64,000 nt of DNA from Thiotrichaceae bacterium (GTDB taxonomy: Bacteria > Pseudomonadota > Gammaproteobacteria > Beggiatoales > Beggiatoaceae): the NCBI GenBank assembly GCA_028688145.1, contig JAQTYU010000008.1:89474-153473 (forward strand), in the 5' to 3' direction. The position numbers and the translations under genes were made by a program. Below the pieces are notes generated by a model. That model did not search any database and was not told the DNA's origin. It worked only from the letters and a program-made list of their open reading frames with translations. This document shows positions 9,800 to 18,746 of this stretch, piece by piece. Each line of letters begins with the position of its first letter. Positions within the stretch are counted from its first letter, which is position 1.

Positions 9800-10030
9800 C
9801 TAACGCGCTTTAAACGCTTTTTGATGAGCGACACAACAGAAGCTATTGCCATCTTCACGCAAAGCTTCTTGCTCGGGGAGATGTATGCCGCAATGAGCGC
9901 AGCGTACCGTTTGAAAAGTCGTCATCGGGGCTTGAGAAGATTTGTGTTTCCGCATAAAACGCTTAATCCGAAACCACAACATCCCCCCAACCACGACAAT
10001 AAACACAAGCCACAACAGCCGACTAAACAT
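9800..10030 (-). CDS. PP0621-family small membrane zinc-ribbon-like protein (76 aa)
   Basis: The protein has one N-terminal membrane helix (about residues 4-20), a basic stretch, then a short cysteine module CAHCGIHLP...FCC..H, which is likely to bind metal. This matches the small conserved PP0621 family of gammaproteobacteria, whose function is unknown. It starts 2 nt after the nusB stop codon and is the last gene of the ribBX-ribH-nusB run, so it is probably co-transcribed and translationally coupled. Downstream lies the pseudogene region. Confidence 0.75.
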   Translation of the reverse strand: MFSRLLWLVFIVVVGGMLWFRIKRFMRKHKSSQAPMTTFQTVRCAHCGIHLPEQEALREDGNSFCCVAHQKAFKAR

Positions 10031-10032
10031 GA

Positions 10033-10506
10033 TTAAGGTGCTTTCGGCGAACTTTTTTGCAGGCTGTGCGCGAGCTTGTCTAAAATGCCGTTCACATATT
10101 TATGGCTTTTTTCAGCCCCAAATAATTTGGCAAGCTCCACACCTTCATTAATCACCACTCGCCACGGCACTTCGCGCGAACAATGCAATAATTCATAGCA
10201 ACCCACCCATAAAATGGCGCGTTCAGTGGGGTCAAGCAGCTTGGGTTGTCGATCTAACCACGGCGTTAATGCGGTATCGAGTTGATCAATACATTTCGGA
10301 ATGGCATACAACAAGGCATGAAAATAATTTCTGTCCACGTTGCCCATGTCCATATCTTCTTCAACTTCTGCGAGAAATTGTGCTTCGATAGTTTGGACGG
10401 AATGCCCCGTGAGTTGCCATTGATACAAAGCTTGAACTAAACGTTGTCGCGCTAAACTGCGACCTTGGGTAGAAATTTTCGGGGTTGGATTTGGATTATT
10501 CATCAT
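10033..10506 (-). CDS. nusB: Transcription antitermination protein NusB
   Basis: NusB binds boxA RNA with NusE (S10) during antitermination on rRNA operons. The 157-residue all-helical protein has the family motifs [18 protein letters not shown] near the start, [18 protein letters not shown] in the middle, and [16 protein letters not shown] toward the C-terminus. Its start overlaps the ribH stop by 4 nt, the common ribH-nusB arrangement in Proteobacteria. The thiL gene that often follows nusB is not present here. Confidence 0.95.
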   Translation of the reverse strand: MMNNPNPTPKISTQGRSLARQRLVQALYQWQLTGHSVQTIEAQFLAEVEEDMDMGNVDRNYFHALLYAIPKCIDQLDTALTPWLDRQPKLLDPTERAILWVGCYELLHCSREVPWRVVINEGVELAKLFGAEKSHKYVNGILDKLAHSLQKSSPKAP

Positions 10507-10973
10507 AATAATTTGCGCAGCAAACTCACCATTTCAATTGCGGTTGCAGCAGCTTCCGCGCCTTTGTTACCCGCTTTCGTGCCCGCACGTTCAATCGCTT
10601 GATCAATGCTGTCCGTGGTCAACACCCCAAAAGCAATCGGAATTTGTTGCGCCAAAGAAACGCTGGCAATGCCTTTAGTGCATTCACTGGCAACATATTC
10701 AAAATGCGGTGTGCCGCCTCGAATCACTGCACCCAGCGCAATAATTGCGTCGTATTTACGGCTGCTGGCTAATTGTTGCACGGTCAGCGGTAATTCAAAA
10801 GCACCGGGCACACGCACAATGCTGATATTGCTTTCACTCACGCCATGACGGCGCAAAGTGTCCAAAGCCCCAGACAATAAGCTTTCGACAATAAAGCTGT
10901 TAAAACGAGTCACGGCGATGACATAACGCGCATCACACGCGGTAAAATCACCTTCCAGCGTAATATAATTCAT
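10503..10973 (-). CDS. ribH: 6,7-dimethyl-8-ribityllumazine synthase
   Basis: RibH condenses 5-amino-6-ribitylamino-uracil with 3,4-dihydroxy-2-butanone 4-phosphate to make lumazine, the penultimate riboflavin precursor. At 156 aa it is the usual size. It carries the N-terminal [13 protein letters not shown] strand, the phosphate-binding [15 protein letters not shown] block with the catalytic His, and [16 protein letters not shown]. It sits 11 nt after ribBX and overlaps nusB by 4 nt. No FMN riboswitch is apparent ahead of the operon. Confidence 0.96.
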   Translation of the reverse strand: MNYITLEGDFTACDARYVIAVTRFNSFIVESLLSGALDTLRRHGVSESNISIVRVPGAFELPLTVQQLASSRKYDAIIALGAVIRGGTPHFEYVASECTKGIASVSLAQQIPIAFGVLTTDSIDQAIERAGTKAGNKGAEAAATAIEMVSLLRKLL

Positions 10974-10984
10974 ATTTTCTGCCC

Positions 10985-12097
10985 TTATGGATTGACGTAA
11001 TCAACCACTTCTAAACCAAATCCTGAAATTGCGTGCATTTTTTTCGGCGCACTGAGCACGCGCATTTTACGAATGCCTAAATCTGCCAAAATCTGCGCCC
11101 CTAAACCATAAGTCCGTAAATCGGCACTGACAGGATGCGCGGGTAATTCTTCGCCTTTGGATTGGCGTTCGCGGTATTTAATGCGTTCAATCAAGGCGAA
11201 TGGGTCTTCGTTGGGATACAGCACCACGACGACACCAGATTCTTCTTGGGCAATACGACGCATCGCTTCACGCAAAGGATAACCGCATTCATCATTTAAC
11301 AAGGCAGGCAAATCACACAGTTTATTGCGAATATGCACCCGCACTAAACTGGCTTGATGCGGATCGACTTGCCCTTTGACCAAAGCAAAATGCAGCGCGT
11401 TATCAATACCATCTTGATAAGCAACCAATTGGAACATGCCAAATTCGGTGGATAACTCGCATTGTGCCACCCGTTGTACAGTTTTTTCGTGTTCAATGCG
11501 GAAACGAATTAAATCGGCAATTGTGCCAATTTTTAAATTATGTTGTTTTGCAAATTGTTCCAAATCAGGACGGCGCGCCATCGTGCCATCTTCATTTAAA
11601 ATTTCGACCAAAACTGAGGCTGCAGGTTCAAAGCCTGCTAAACGTGCTAAATCACAGCCCGCTTCGGTATGTCCTGCGCGTCGCAATACACCGCCAGGTT
11701 GCGCCATTAAGGGGAAAATATGCCCCGGTTGCACTAAATCTGAAGGTTTAGCGGTGCTTGAAACCGCCGTGCGGATAGTCAAAGCGCGGTCTGCGGCAGA
11801 AATACCCGTGGTGACACCTTTCGCGGCTTCAATTGAAACGGTGAAATTGGTGCCATAGGCGGCGTAATTATCACGCACCATTAAGGGCAGGCGTAATTGT
11901 TGGCAACGTTCTGGGGTTAAGGTGAGGCAAATCAAGCCGCGTGCATAACGCGCCATGAAATTGACATCTTCCGCACGCACTTGCGCGGCTGCCATAATAA
12001 TATCGCCTTCGTTTTCGCGATCTTCATCATCCATCAGGATAACCATTTTACCCTGACGCATGTCTGCGATGATTTCTTCTATGGTATTTAAGGACAT
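10985..12097 (-). CDS. ribB: DHBP synthase with degenerate GTP cyclohydrolase II domain (RibBX type, 370 aa)
   Basis: The N-terminal half (about 1-200) is an intact 3,4-dihydroxy-2-butanone 4-phosphate synthase with [16 protein letters not shown] and [16 protein letters not shown], converting ribulose 5-phosphate to DHBP. The C-terminal half aligns with GTP cyclohydrolase II, but the zinc-binding cysteines and the SECLTGD/LRCDCG motifs are replaced ([21 protein letters not shown]). The cyclohydrolase activity is therefore very unlikely. This is the RibBX-like hybrid common in gammaproteobacteria, usually alongside a separate ribA elsewhere in the genome. It is the first gene of the operon. 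Confidence 0.92.
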   Translation of the reverse strand: MSLNTIEEIIADMRQGKMVILMDDEDRENEGDIIMAAAQVRAEDVNFMARYARGLICLTLTPERCQQLRLPLMVRDNYAAYGTNFTVSIEAAKGVTTGISAADRALTIRTAVSSTAKPSDLVQPGHIFPLMAQPGGVLRRAGHTEAGCDLARLAGFEPAASVLVEILNEDGTMARRPDLEQFAKQHNLKIGTIADLIRFRIEHEKTVQRVAQCELSTEFGMFQLVAYQDGIDNALHFALVKGQVDPHQASLVRVHIRNKLCDLPALLNDECGYPLREAMRRIAQEESGVVVVLYPNEDPFALIERIKYRERQSKGEELPAHPVSADLRTYGLGAQILADLGIRKMRVLSAPKKMHAISGFGLEVVDYVNP

Positions 12098-12181
12098 AGT
12101 GGGGATAAGGTGATGAGGGGGTTAGCACTAAAGGAGGGCTAGTATAGCATAATCAGGTGAGGAAAATGCCAACATTCCACT

Positions 12182-12336
12182 GTGCCCCCAACCCCCTAAA
12201 GCGGGCTAAAGACAAACACTTAATCTTTCAATCTTTGAAAGCAAGTGTAGGGTGTATAAGGCGTAGCCGCCATACACTTTGATGATGGCGACGTTTTAAA
12301 TCGCAAGGTGTATGACGCGATGCTTATACACCCTAC
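12182..12336. repeat. Two intergenic palindromic repeats (families E and B)
   Basis: The gap between the GST gene and ribBX holds a family E piece at 12182-12201 (GTGCCCCCAACCCCCTAAAG, also at 21519 and 61155). It also holds a family B element at 12247-12336, bounded by GTAGGGTGTATAAG and its exact inverse CTTATACACCCTAC. A related family B element, in opposite orientation, lies at 52010-52083. The element is past the GST stop codon. Confidence 0.8.
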
Positions 12337-12362
12337 GTTTCACTTAGGCTTCTTTAAAAAAC

Positions 12363-13013
12363 CTACGCTCCCGCGAAATAACTGCCCCCCGCTTTAAAAT
12401 GGGAAAAATAACGCGCCTTAAATTCAGGAATTACTGAAGCTTGCACGCTGGGCATCGCTAATAAACGTGCTGACCATGCCGCCATTTTTGGCAAACTGCT
12501 TAAAGAGTTTTCTGGAGCAGCTTGATCCAAAAGTGCTAAGCGCATGAATAAAGGCGCGAAAGCCACATCCACCAAGCAAAATTCATAGCCATCAAAATGG
12601 GCGACTTCATTTAAATGCACTTCTAACTTGGCTAATTCTTGCTGCAAAACTGCGCGTTGTTTGGTGTATTCTTCCGCTGTTTTTGCCAAACTGGCGGCAT
12701 ATTGCACGCCCAGCAGAAAAGAAGAAAACTCCACATAAGCACGGTGTTTGGCGCGGGCTAAGGCAGAGTCGGGGTGTAAACTGGGGGGATAAGATTCATT
12801 CAGAAACTCACAAATCACTGCGGACTCAAATAAAACTTCGCCATTCCAACGCAATAAAGGCACTTTTCCCGTCGGCGAAATTTCCAAAAACCAAGCGGGT
12901 GGTTGTTGCAAGTCAATATATTGAATGGCAAAAGGAATCTGTTTTTCACGCAACATAATCACCGCCCGTTGCACAAAAGGGCATAGATCAAAACTAATCA
13001 GTTCAATTTCCAT
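12363..13013 (-). CDS. Glutathione S-transferase family protein, omega-like (216 aa)
   Basis: The N-terminal thioredoxin-fold domain (1-80) begins ELISFDLCPFVQRA. A CPF motif with the cysteine at residue 11 is characteristic of omega-class/SspA-like GSTs, which act in thiol transfer rather than classical conjugation. The cis-Pro region (SPTGKVPLL) and the glutathione-contacting ESAVICEFL motif are present. The helical C-terminal domain runs to about 205 (LVDVAFAPLFMRL). It is monocistronic, with repeat elements on both sides. The substrate is unknown. Confidence 0.85.
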   Translation of the reverse strand: MEIELISFDLCPFVQRAVIMLREKQIPFAIQYIDLQQPPAWFLEISPTGKVPLLRWNGEVLFESAVICEFLNESYPPSLHPDSALARAKHRAYVEFSSFLLGVQYAASLAKTAEEYTKQRAVLQQELAKLEVHLNEVAHFDGYEFCLVDVAFAPLFMRLALLDQAAPENSLSSLPKMAAWSARLLAMPSVQASVIPEFKARYFSHFKAGGSYFAGA

Positions 13014-13045
13014 GATACCTATCTCTTTGGTAGTCTAAAGTGATA

Positions 13046-13285
13046 ACGTCAGTTCGGGATAAGAAAGAGCTGAAAGTTTAATAAATATCGCTTGTTAAAG
13101 AAGTTTGTCTCGCTCCAGCGTTGGAATGACTACCTCGTCGCTCCAGCGGCGAGGATTTTACAAGCCTCTACCGTACATCGATTCAACTGCGTCATGCCTA
13201 GAGTTATCACCTTTCTTGGTGGAATACGCTACGCTATTCCACCCTACGACTAAATTTTCTACTCTTTCTTATCCCGAACTCAGGT
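13046..13285. mobile_element. MITE-like element with terminal inverted repeats and target duplication
   Basis: A 240-bp non-coding unit has 19-bp perfect inverted ends (13051-13069, AGTTCGGGATAAGAAAGAG; inverse at 13262-13280). It is flanked by a 10-bp direct repeat TAAAGTGATA at 13036-13045 and 13286-13295, which looks like a target-site duplication. No transposase is encoded. Inside are sub-palindromes (CGTCGCTCCAGCGGCGAGG and a 30-bp block at 13218-13247) shared with 37943-38190. It lies beyond the 3' end of the glutamate decarboxylase gene. Confidence 0.8.
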
Positions 13286-13382
13286 TAAAGTGATAGTGTA
13301 GCTTTTTTCTGAGCGATTTGTTGGATAATGCCTTGTACAATGGCGTGAGCGTTTAGAACTTATCTAATTGAAACTAAAGGCT

Positions 13383-14969
13383 TTAGCAAAGATAGCCGTT
13401 GGAAAGTACTTGCTTGCTTAGCCGTGGTTTTGAAGCTTCATGTTCTTCGAGTTCGTGAATCGCTAATTCCATATCGGCAATCAATTTGCTTAATTTATCC
13501 CGCGTCACCACTTGTTGCACCACAATCCGCAAAACCTGTACCCCCGCATCTGGCGCAATCACTTGTTCTGGCGAGAGTTTAGGCAAGACATAAGCAGGCA
13601 CAACCCAACCATGTTGCCGTAATTGGTCTGACAAGTTGGTCAAATCCCAATTATTAGGCTTTATCGATTCATCTGCCCAAGTCAGCACGATGATGGGGAG
13701 ATATTCAAATTCACTGATATTTTTCAAATGCGTTGAAAGTAAAGCACTTTGGCTGAGCGCGTCCACAAAATACGCGGTATTGCTGAGGCAATTATTAATA
13801 ATCTGTTGATAACCCACGCGCCCAAAACTCAAAAAATTATAATATTGCATGAGAATCATGTTTGATCCTCTCGAGAAATTGACGGTGTAGTCAATAAAGC
13901 TGCCGCCCAGATAAGTAATGTTGTATATCAAAGCGGGGTCAACCACATCCTTATCCCGAAAAATCACTGAACCCATGCCGGGGAAGGTCATACCAAACTT
14001 GTGGTTTGAGGTATTGATTGAGCGCACGCGCTTGGTTTCATTAAATCGATAACGTATTTTTTCGCCATTGAGTGAAAACAAGGTGACAAATCCGCCCGAT
14101 GCTGCATCGACGTGAATCGGAATATCAAGCTTAAGTGCCTGACTTGCAGGTTTACAACAGTAGCTTTCCAGTGCTTCATCAATACTCAAAGTGTCATCGC
14201 AGACACCCGCAAAAGTCGTTCCTATCACTGTGCCGACACACATCACCAATTCACCAAGGGTTCTATCTCCTTGCGGGTGCAAATAGCGCAGCGATTCGCG
14301 GATAGTTTTTGCGTAAACTGAATTTTCGTCATCAATGCGCGTGTTTAGAATTTTCTGAACATCTTCCCCATTGATAGCGTAGGGAGCTTCATTCAGTTCT
14401 ATATATAAAGCGGTCGCCCCATAATAATTACAAAATTTATCCCAACACCCATGCACATGTGCACTCATCAATACCACAGGTCTATCCTGCGGGTCTGCTT
14501 TACCCTCAAACAGATTGTTTTGATTATTCCGAGTCCAACGATATTTGTGCGCAATCAAGCCCAACATAATCGCCTCAGATGAACCAATGGTTGCCGTTCC
14601 ATAAAAACCCGTAGCAGTGTCTGGATTTTCATCGCCAGGCGCAAACGTCGTTCCAAATTCTTTAGCCAGCATCCACGTACAGCGTTTTTCCGCAATATTG
14701 GAAGCGGGATATTCCGTGTGATCAATAAAGTTTTTCTTGATGTTTTCCATCACTAACTTTTCGCCCCACGGGTCGGTGTAGGCTTCATTGCAAAAACTGG
14801 CTAAATTTAATCCCGCATTGGCATCCAACAATAATTCATTGGTGATTAATTCATAAACGGAATCCGAGGGCATGGGATTATGAGGGATTTCTGATTTTGG
14901 CGTGAGTTGTGTCGCCTCTACACGCGCATAAACAGGCAGCAGGAAATCTAAATTTTTTTCAGTTGTCAT
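13383..14969 (-). CDS. gad: Glutamate decarboxylase family PLP enzyme (528 aa)
   Basis: This group II PLP-dependent decarboxylase is most like GadB, which converts glutamate to GABA and CO2 while consuming a proton. Visible motifs: ANAGLNLASFCNEAYTDPWGE at the substrate side, GFYGTATIGSSEA for cofactor phosphate, PIHVDAASGG with D288, and the Schiff-base lysine K324 in TSNHKFGM. The length exceeds the 466 residues of E. coli GadB because of an extended N-terminus and inserted loops. No gadC-type antiporter is adjacent, so a role in acid resistance cannot be inferred from context. Related PLP decarboxylases of other amino acids remain possible. Confidence 0.85.
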   Translation of the reverse strand: MTTEKNLDFLLPVYARVEATQLTPKSEIPHNPMPSDSVYELITNELLLDANAGLNLASFCNEAYTDPWGEKLVMENIKKNFIDHTEYPASNIAEKRCTWMLAKEFGTTFAPGDENPDTATGFYGTATIGSSEAIMLGLIAHKYRWTRNNQNNLFEGKADPQDRPVVLMSAHVHGCWDKFCNYYGATALYIELNEAPYAINGEDVQKILNTRIDDENSVYAKTIRESLRYLHPQGDRTLGELVMCVGTVIGTTFAGVCDDTLSIDEALESYCCKPASQALKLDIPIHVDAASGGFVTLFSLNGEKIRYRFNETKRVRSINTSNHKFGMTFPGMGSVIFRDKDVVDPALIYNITYLGGSFIDYTVNFSRGSNMILMQYYNFLSFGRVGYQQIINNCLSNTAYFVDALSQSALLSTHLKNISEFEYLPIIVLTWADESIKPNNWDLTNLSDQLRQHGWVVPAYVLPKLSPEQVIAPDAGVQVLRIVVQQVVTRDKLSKLIADMELAIHELEEHEASKPRLSKQVLSNGYLC

Positions 14970-15484
14970 TTATTTTATATCCTTTAGTGGGAATTAAATT
15001 ATTATTCTTAGCAAGATATGCCATATAACTAATTATTTTTTTAGATAAATAATATCTTTATACACATTTTATAAATATAAAAAATATCTATGTATGGCGC
15101 AAGCTATCAAATCTTGACTGCGGATAATTCGTACTACGATAAAATTTTTAACCAGGAAATTATTTTCCTAGTTTTTTAAAACTGTTCGGATTCTAACACA
15201 ATTATTTTAAAGCTGTTTTTTATAATCGGCTCATGCTTGCTCGCAATGATGGCTATTGAGAATGCCGCTGTCTACTTTTGTGCTTGTATTAATAATTTTT
15301 TATTTTTTATAAATCACAACTCTAAAACCTAGCTCTAGCCAGTGTTTATGAGCTTGTTGGAAAAATTATTTATTTTTCTTTAAGTTAAATAAAAATTTCC
15401 GCATTAAATGCCTTGCCTTTCTAAATTATAAGGTTCATGATGAAGCTGTAGTTTCGATTTTAACAACAATATCTGGAGAAACGT
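14970..15484. other. AT-rich intergenic region
   Basis: These 515 bases separate the divergent decarboxylase and repeat-peptide genes and are strongly AT-rich. The only structure seen is a 6-bp hairpin at 15154-15169 (AGGAAA/TTTCCT) followed by a T-run. It presumably holds both promoters. The RBS of the repeat-peptide gene (GGAG, 15474-15477) is clear. Confidence 0.5.
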
Positions 15485-15694
15485 ATGAATCACGACCAAA
15501 ATAAAAAACCTGTAGATGCTGCTAAACATTCTGACGCTGCAAAGCATACTGAAGTTAAACACACCGATACTGTGAAGCACACCGAAGTTAAACACACCGA
15601 ACCTGCAAAGCATACTGATGTAAAACATATAGATGCAAAGCACACTGATGCGAAACATGCTGATGCAAAGCATACTGGTTCTGCAAAGTCTTAA
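15485..15694 (+). CDS. Lys-His-Thr repeat peptide (69 aa)
   Basis: After a 13-residue start, the protein is almost wholly built from imperfect repeats of (A/V)KHT(D/E) units, such as AKHTEVKHTDTVKHTEVKHT, giving about a dozen KH pairs. A GGAG ribosome-binding site lies 7 nt before the ATG and a terminator follows (15768-15822), so it looks like a real single-gene transcript. There is no signal peptide or membrane helix. The regular His spacing suggests metal binding, and the alternating Lys/acid pattern suggests nucleic-acid or polyphosphate interaction; both are speculation. The repeat-rich DNA makes copy number likely to vary. I do not recognise the family. Confidence 0.72.
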   Translation: MNHDQNKKPVDAAKHSDAAKHTEVKHTDTVKHTEVKHTEPAKHTDVKHIDAKHTDAKHADAKHTGSAKS

Positions 15695-15767
15695 GTTATT
15701 ATACAAGCCATTGTATGATTGCTAGTATAAAAAGTGTTTTGAGAGTTAAGATTTAACAACCCTTTAT

Positions 15768-15822
15768 CCGTTAAAGGAATTGCTCACTTGCCTTTGTTAT
15801 TTAAGGACTTTAACGGCTTTTT
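15768..15822 (+). terminator. Probable intrinsic terminator after the repeat-peptide gene
   Basis: CCGTTAAAG at 15768-15776 pairs with CTTTAACGG at 15808-15816, followed by CTTTTT. The 31-nt loop contains a smaller CCTT/AAGG stem. It lies 74 nt past the stop codon of the repeat-peptide gene. Confidence 0.6.
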
Positions 15823-16171
15823 CGTGTTAATTGTTACACTTTATCGAATAACTGATTAAATATGATTTTTTAATAAGTTATTTTGTTTTATTTTAATAAT
15901 GCTTATTATGTTGTTTGTTTTGGGGCATATTAAATTATATTTAAATGTATTTTAGTGAAAAAATAATAAAATCTAGTCTTATTTCAAATTTATAGTATGG
16001 CAGAGCTAAGTCTGTATACTCTAAACGCGCTCTATCCAAACTCATCCATACTTTAGCCGCCTTCTTTCCTAAGCTTCTCACCGTCAAAAAACCATTAGTG
16101 AGGGTTTGTATTAGAATTACTAGGTGCGGCTTTTGAATCCCCAGCCTCCTTATTCAAGGGAGGTGTCTGTC
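15823..16171. other. Intergenic region without recognised gene
   Basis: AT-rich sequence lies between the terminator and the 3' end of the ABC permease gene. A short CCTCC/GGAGG inverted pair at 16145-16162 lies just after the permease stop. Nothing else was recognised. Confidence 0.4.
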
Positions 16172-17308
16172 TCAATCCAAAGTTTCCCGATAACGTAACA
16201 TCCCAAGCAGAATTACCGCCAGCATAAACACGGCAATCGGCAATAAATGTTGCGCACTTTCAGCCCAAGCATTTCCCTTTAGTAAAATTCCCCGAATTAA
16301 ACGTAAAAAATGCGTCAGCGGTAACACATTGCCAATATGTTGCGCCCATGTCGGCATTCCGCGAAATGGAAACATGAAACCTGAAAGCAAAATCGACGGT
16401 AGAAAAAAGAAAAATGCCATCTGCATGGCTTGTAATTGGTTTTTTGCCACCGTAGAAAACATAATGCCCACCGAAAGATTGGCGGCAATAAACACAAAGC
16501 TCACGGCTAATAACAAAGGAATACTTCCCAAAATCGGCACATGAAAGATTTGTGCAGCCGCCAACAAAATCAGCGCGACTTGAATATAACCCACGAAAAT
16601 ATAAGGCACGATTTTCCCGAGCATCACTTCTAAAGGACGTGCAGGTGTTGCTAGCAAACTTTCCATCGTGCCGCGTTCGCGTTCTCGGGTAATTGCCAAG
16701 GCGGTAATCATCACCATAGTCATGGTTAAAACCACGCCCATTAAACCCGGCACAATATTGTATTGGGTGATGCCCTCGGGGTTATAAGCGCGGTGTACAC
16801 GCAGTTCGACAGCGGGAGCTTGGCTAATTAAATAGCTTAAATTGCCGCGCAGTTCACGGTCTAATACGTTTTGCATGATTTGGGTGATTGCCCCGAGCGC
16901 GTTACTGGTGGCGGCGGGGTCAGTGGCATCGGCTTCGAGTAACACAGCAGGATGTTCGCCGCGCACCAAATCACGGGCAAAGTTAGCAGGAATGCTCAAA
17001 GCGAATTGAATTTCTCCCGTGGCAAGCAGTTGCTTTATTTCTGCTTCGTTATCAACCAGATGGGTAAATTTAAAATAAGCACTGTTTTCTAAGGCATGAG
17101 TAATCGTGCGCGAATACACGCTGTGGTCAGCAATTAATAAGGCAGTCGGCAAGGCTTTGGGGTCAGAATTAATGGCGAAACCAAATAAAGTCAGTTGTAA
17201 CAAAGGAATACCGATAATCATCCCGAAAGTTAAACGGTCGCGGCGCATTTGAATAAATTCTTTCACCACCACCGCCCACCAACGGTAAAGCGAGAAATTG
17301 AGTAGCAT
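16172..17308 (-). CDS. ABC-2 type transporter permease, YhhJ/YbhR-like (378 aa)
   Basis: This inner-membrane ABC exporter permease has one N-terminal helix (about 25-45, GMIIGIPLLQLTLFGFAI), a large periplasmic domain (about 50-180) with EADATDPAATSNAL, and five C-terminal helices. The conserved cytoplasmic stretch ERERGTMESLLATPARPLEVMLGK is typical of the ABC-2 membrane family. Such permeases normally act with an ATPase (YhiI/YbhF type) and a HlyD-like adaptor to export drugs or hydrophobic compounds. Neither partner is adjacent here, so it is an orphan half-transporter or its partner is elsewhere. Confidence 0.88.
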   Translation of the reverse strand: MLLNFSLYRWWAVVVKEFIQMRRDRLTFGMIIGIPLLQLTLFGFAINSDPKALPTALLIADHSVYSRTITHALENSAYFKFTHLVDNEAEIKQLLATGEIQFALSIPANFARDLVRGEHPAVLLEADATDPAATSNALGAITQIMQNVLDRELRGNLSYLISQAPAVELRVHRAYNPEGITQYNIVPGLMGVVLTMTMVMITALAITRERERGTMESLLATPARPLEVMLGKIVPYIFVGYIQVALILLAAAQIFHVPILGSIPLLLAVSFVFIAANLSVGIMFSTVAKNQLQAMQMAFFFFLPSILLSGFMFPFRGMPTWAQHIGNVLPLTHFLRLIRGILLKGNAWAESAQHLLPIAVFMLAVILLGMLRYRETLD

Positions 17309-17735
17309 CGTAAGTTCCTAAGATTGAAATTAAAATTTAAAAGGCTGACCCGCAAGCATTCGTAGAATTAACCTACTACAATTAACGGAATAGTGCCATT
17401 TTCTTGAATTTTAGAAATTGAACAGGCAATCGCTTTTTCCATAAGTAGAAAACTGTGTCTACCTAATTTAAGCTTTAAAAAGCTATACCAAACTGTACTA
17501 ACACTGTGCATAATAAGGCAGTTCCTGTTATCGTGAAGTACCACCACCAAATCCTGTTCACGAAAGCAACAATTCTGCGACTATTCAGGCGAGTGTTGTA
17601 TAAAACGCCCCTATTTAAATGCTTAAGCGCAATGCCGACCGTTTAAAATAATTCATTTATTAAAGACTGTTCACATCAATAATTATAATCAATGCGCGGT
17701 GTGGCACAGTAAAACAGAGAGAAAAGGAAATAATT
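17309..17735. other. Divergent intergenic region
   Basis: These 427 bases lie between the permease and NYN genes, which diverge, so promoters for both are expected. A short open frame on the minus strand (17368-17550) has no recognisable similarity and no good RBS. No repeat was identified. Confidence 0.4.
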
Positions 17736-18647
17736 TTGTCTATTCAAAAGTCGAATGCCAAAATCGGAGTGTACGTTGATGTCGCCAATATTAATCGGAA
17801 CGGCGGCTATGGAATGCACTATGATGTATTACGCGAATTTGCCTGCCGTGACGGCGCAGAAGCAATTAGGCTCAATGCCTATGTCAGCTTTGACATCGAA
17901 CGCGCCCGTGAAGATTTAGCCTATCGCAAAGGCATCAACGGCTATTTTTCAGTATTGCGAGAATACGGCTTTAAAGTCATTCAAAAGAATGTGAAATGGT
18001 ATGAAGACGACAAGGGTAATCGCTATGGCAAAGCGAATGCTGATTTAGATATGGCAGTCGATGCTTTATTGCAATCTCAAAATTTAGAACGGGTGTTATT
18101 AGTCACAGGCGATGGCGACTTTGTGCAAGTGGTACGCGCTTTACAAAATTTTGGTTGTCGTGTCGAAATTATTGCCTTTGAAAATATTTCTTCTGAACTC
18201 AAGCGCGAAGCCGATATGTTCTTATCGGGTTATTTAATTCCCAGTTTATTGCCTGTCAAACGTGAATATGCAGGCGTTTGGGGTGAAGTCGGCTCAATTG
18301 TGCGTGGTTATTGCTCGCATTATTATGAAGATCGCGGCTTTGGTTTTATGCGTTACATGGATAAAATCGCGCCCGGTTTATGGATTACCGACTCCCGCAA
18401 TGATGATTCTCCTTACAGTTCCGCATTTTTCCACAGCTCCAACCTGCCCGAAGAAGTCAACACTGGTAATTTACCCAGCCGCGACTTTATTTTCGAGTTT
18501 AGATTAGAAGAATCCAAAACCAATAATAAAGACCCTGTCGCCACCAATATTCGCTTGGTGGGAATGCCCGAACGTGGGGAACGTTCACCCAGTAACTCTC
18601 CCGCCCCTCCCAGCCCAACCTCCCTACTGTATAGTAACAACGGTTAA
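17736..18647 (+). CDS. NYN domain (LabA/DUF88-type) putative RNase with C-terminal OB/cold-shock-like region (303 aa)
   Basis: Residues about 8-175 form a NYN/PIN-like nuclease domain: GVYVDVANINRN with D15, NADLDMAVDALL and VTGDGDFVQVV supply the acidic metal-binding residues. These proteins are putative ribonucleases. Residues about 185-285 carry a cold-shock-like pattern (RGFGFM, SAFFHSSNLP, FIFEF), suggesting an RNA-binding OB fold fused to the nuclease. The C-terminus is Pro/Ser-rich. The start is a TTG preceded by AAAGGAA; no upstream ATG in frame fits better. It is a single gene with no cognate toxin or regulator nearby. The RNA target is unknown. Confidence 0.82.
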   Translation: MSIQKSNAKIGVYVDVANINRNGGYGMHYDVLREFACRDGAEAIRLNAYVSFDIERAREDLAYRKGINGYFSVLREYGFKVIQKNVKWYEDDKGNRYGKANADLDMAVDALLQSQNLERVLLVTGDGDFVQVVRALQNFGCRVEIIAFENISSELKREADMFLSGYLIPSLLPVKREYAGVWGEVGSIVRGYCSHYYEDRGFGFMRYMDKIAPGLWITDSRNDDSPYSSAFFHSSNLPEEVNTGNLPSRDFIFEFRLEESKTNNKDPVATNIRLVGMPERGERSPSNSPAPPSPTSLLYSNNG

Positions 18648-18746
18648 TTAACTTTTAATATGGGTAACAGTCTTTAAAAAACTGTTATCTATCCTGATAT
18701 AAATTAGATAAAACCCCGCTGCCCTCTGATCAATCGAATAAGCCTG

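Noticed and set aside
10974..12250. FMN riboswitch ahead of the riboflavin genes
   Set aside because: The gap upstream of ribBX shows no RFN-type conserved elements; it contains only palindromic repeats.
15485..15694. Coding meaning of the opposite-strand 100-codon frame across the Lys-His-Thr repeats
   Set aside because: The minus-strand product is a Met/Cys/Phe repeat that simply mirrors the plus-strand repeats; only the plus strand has an RBS and terminator.
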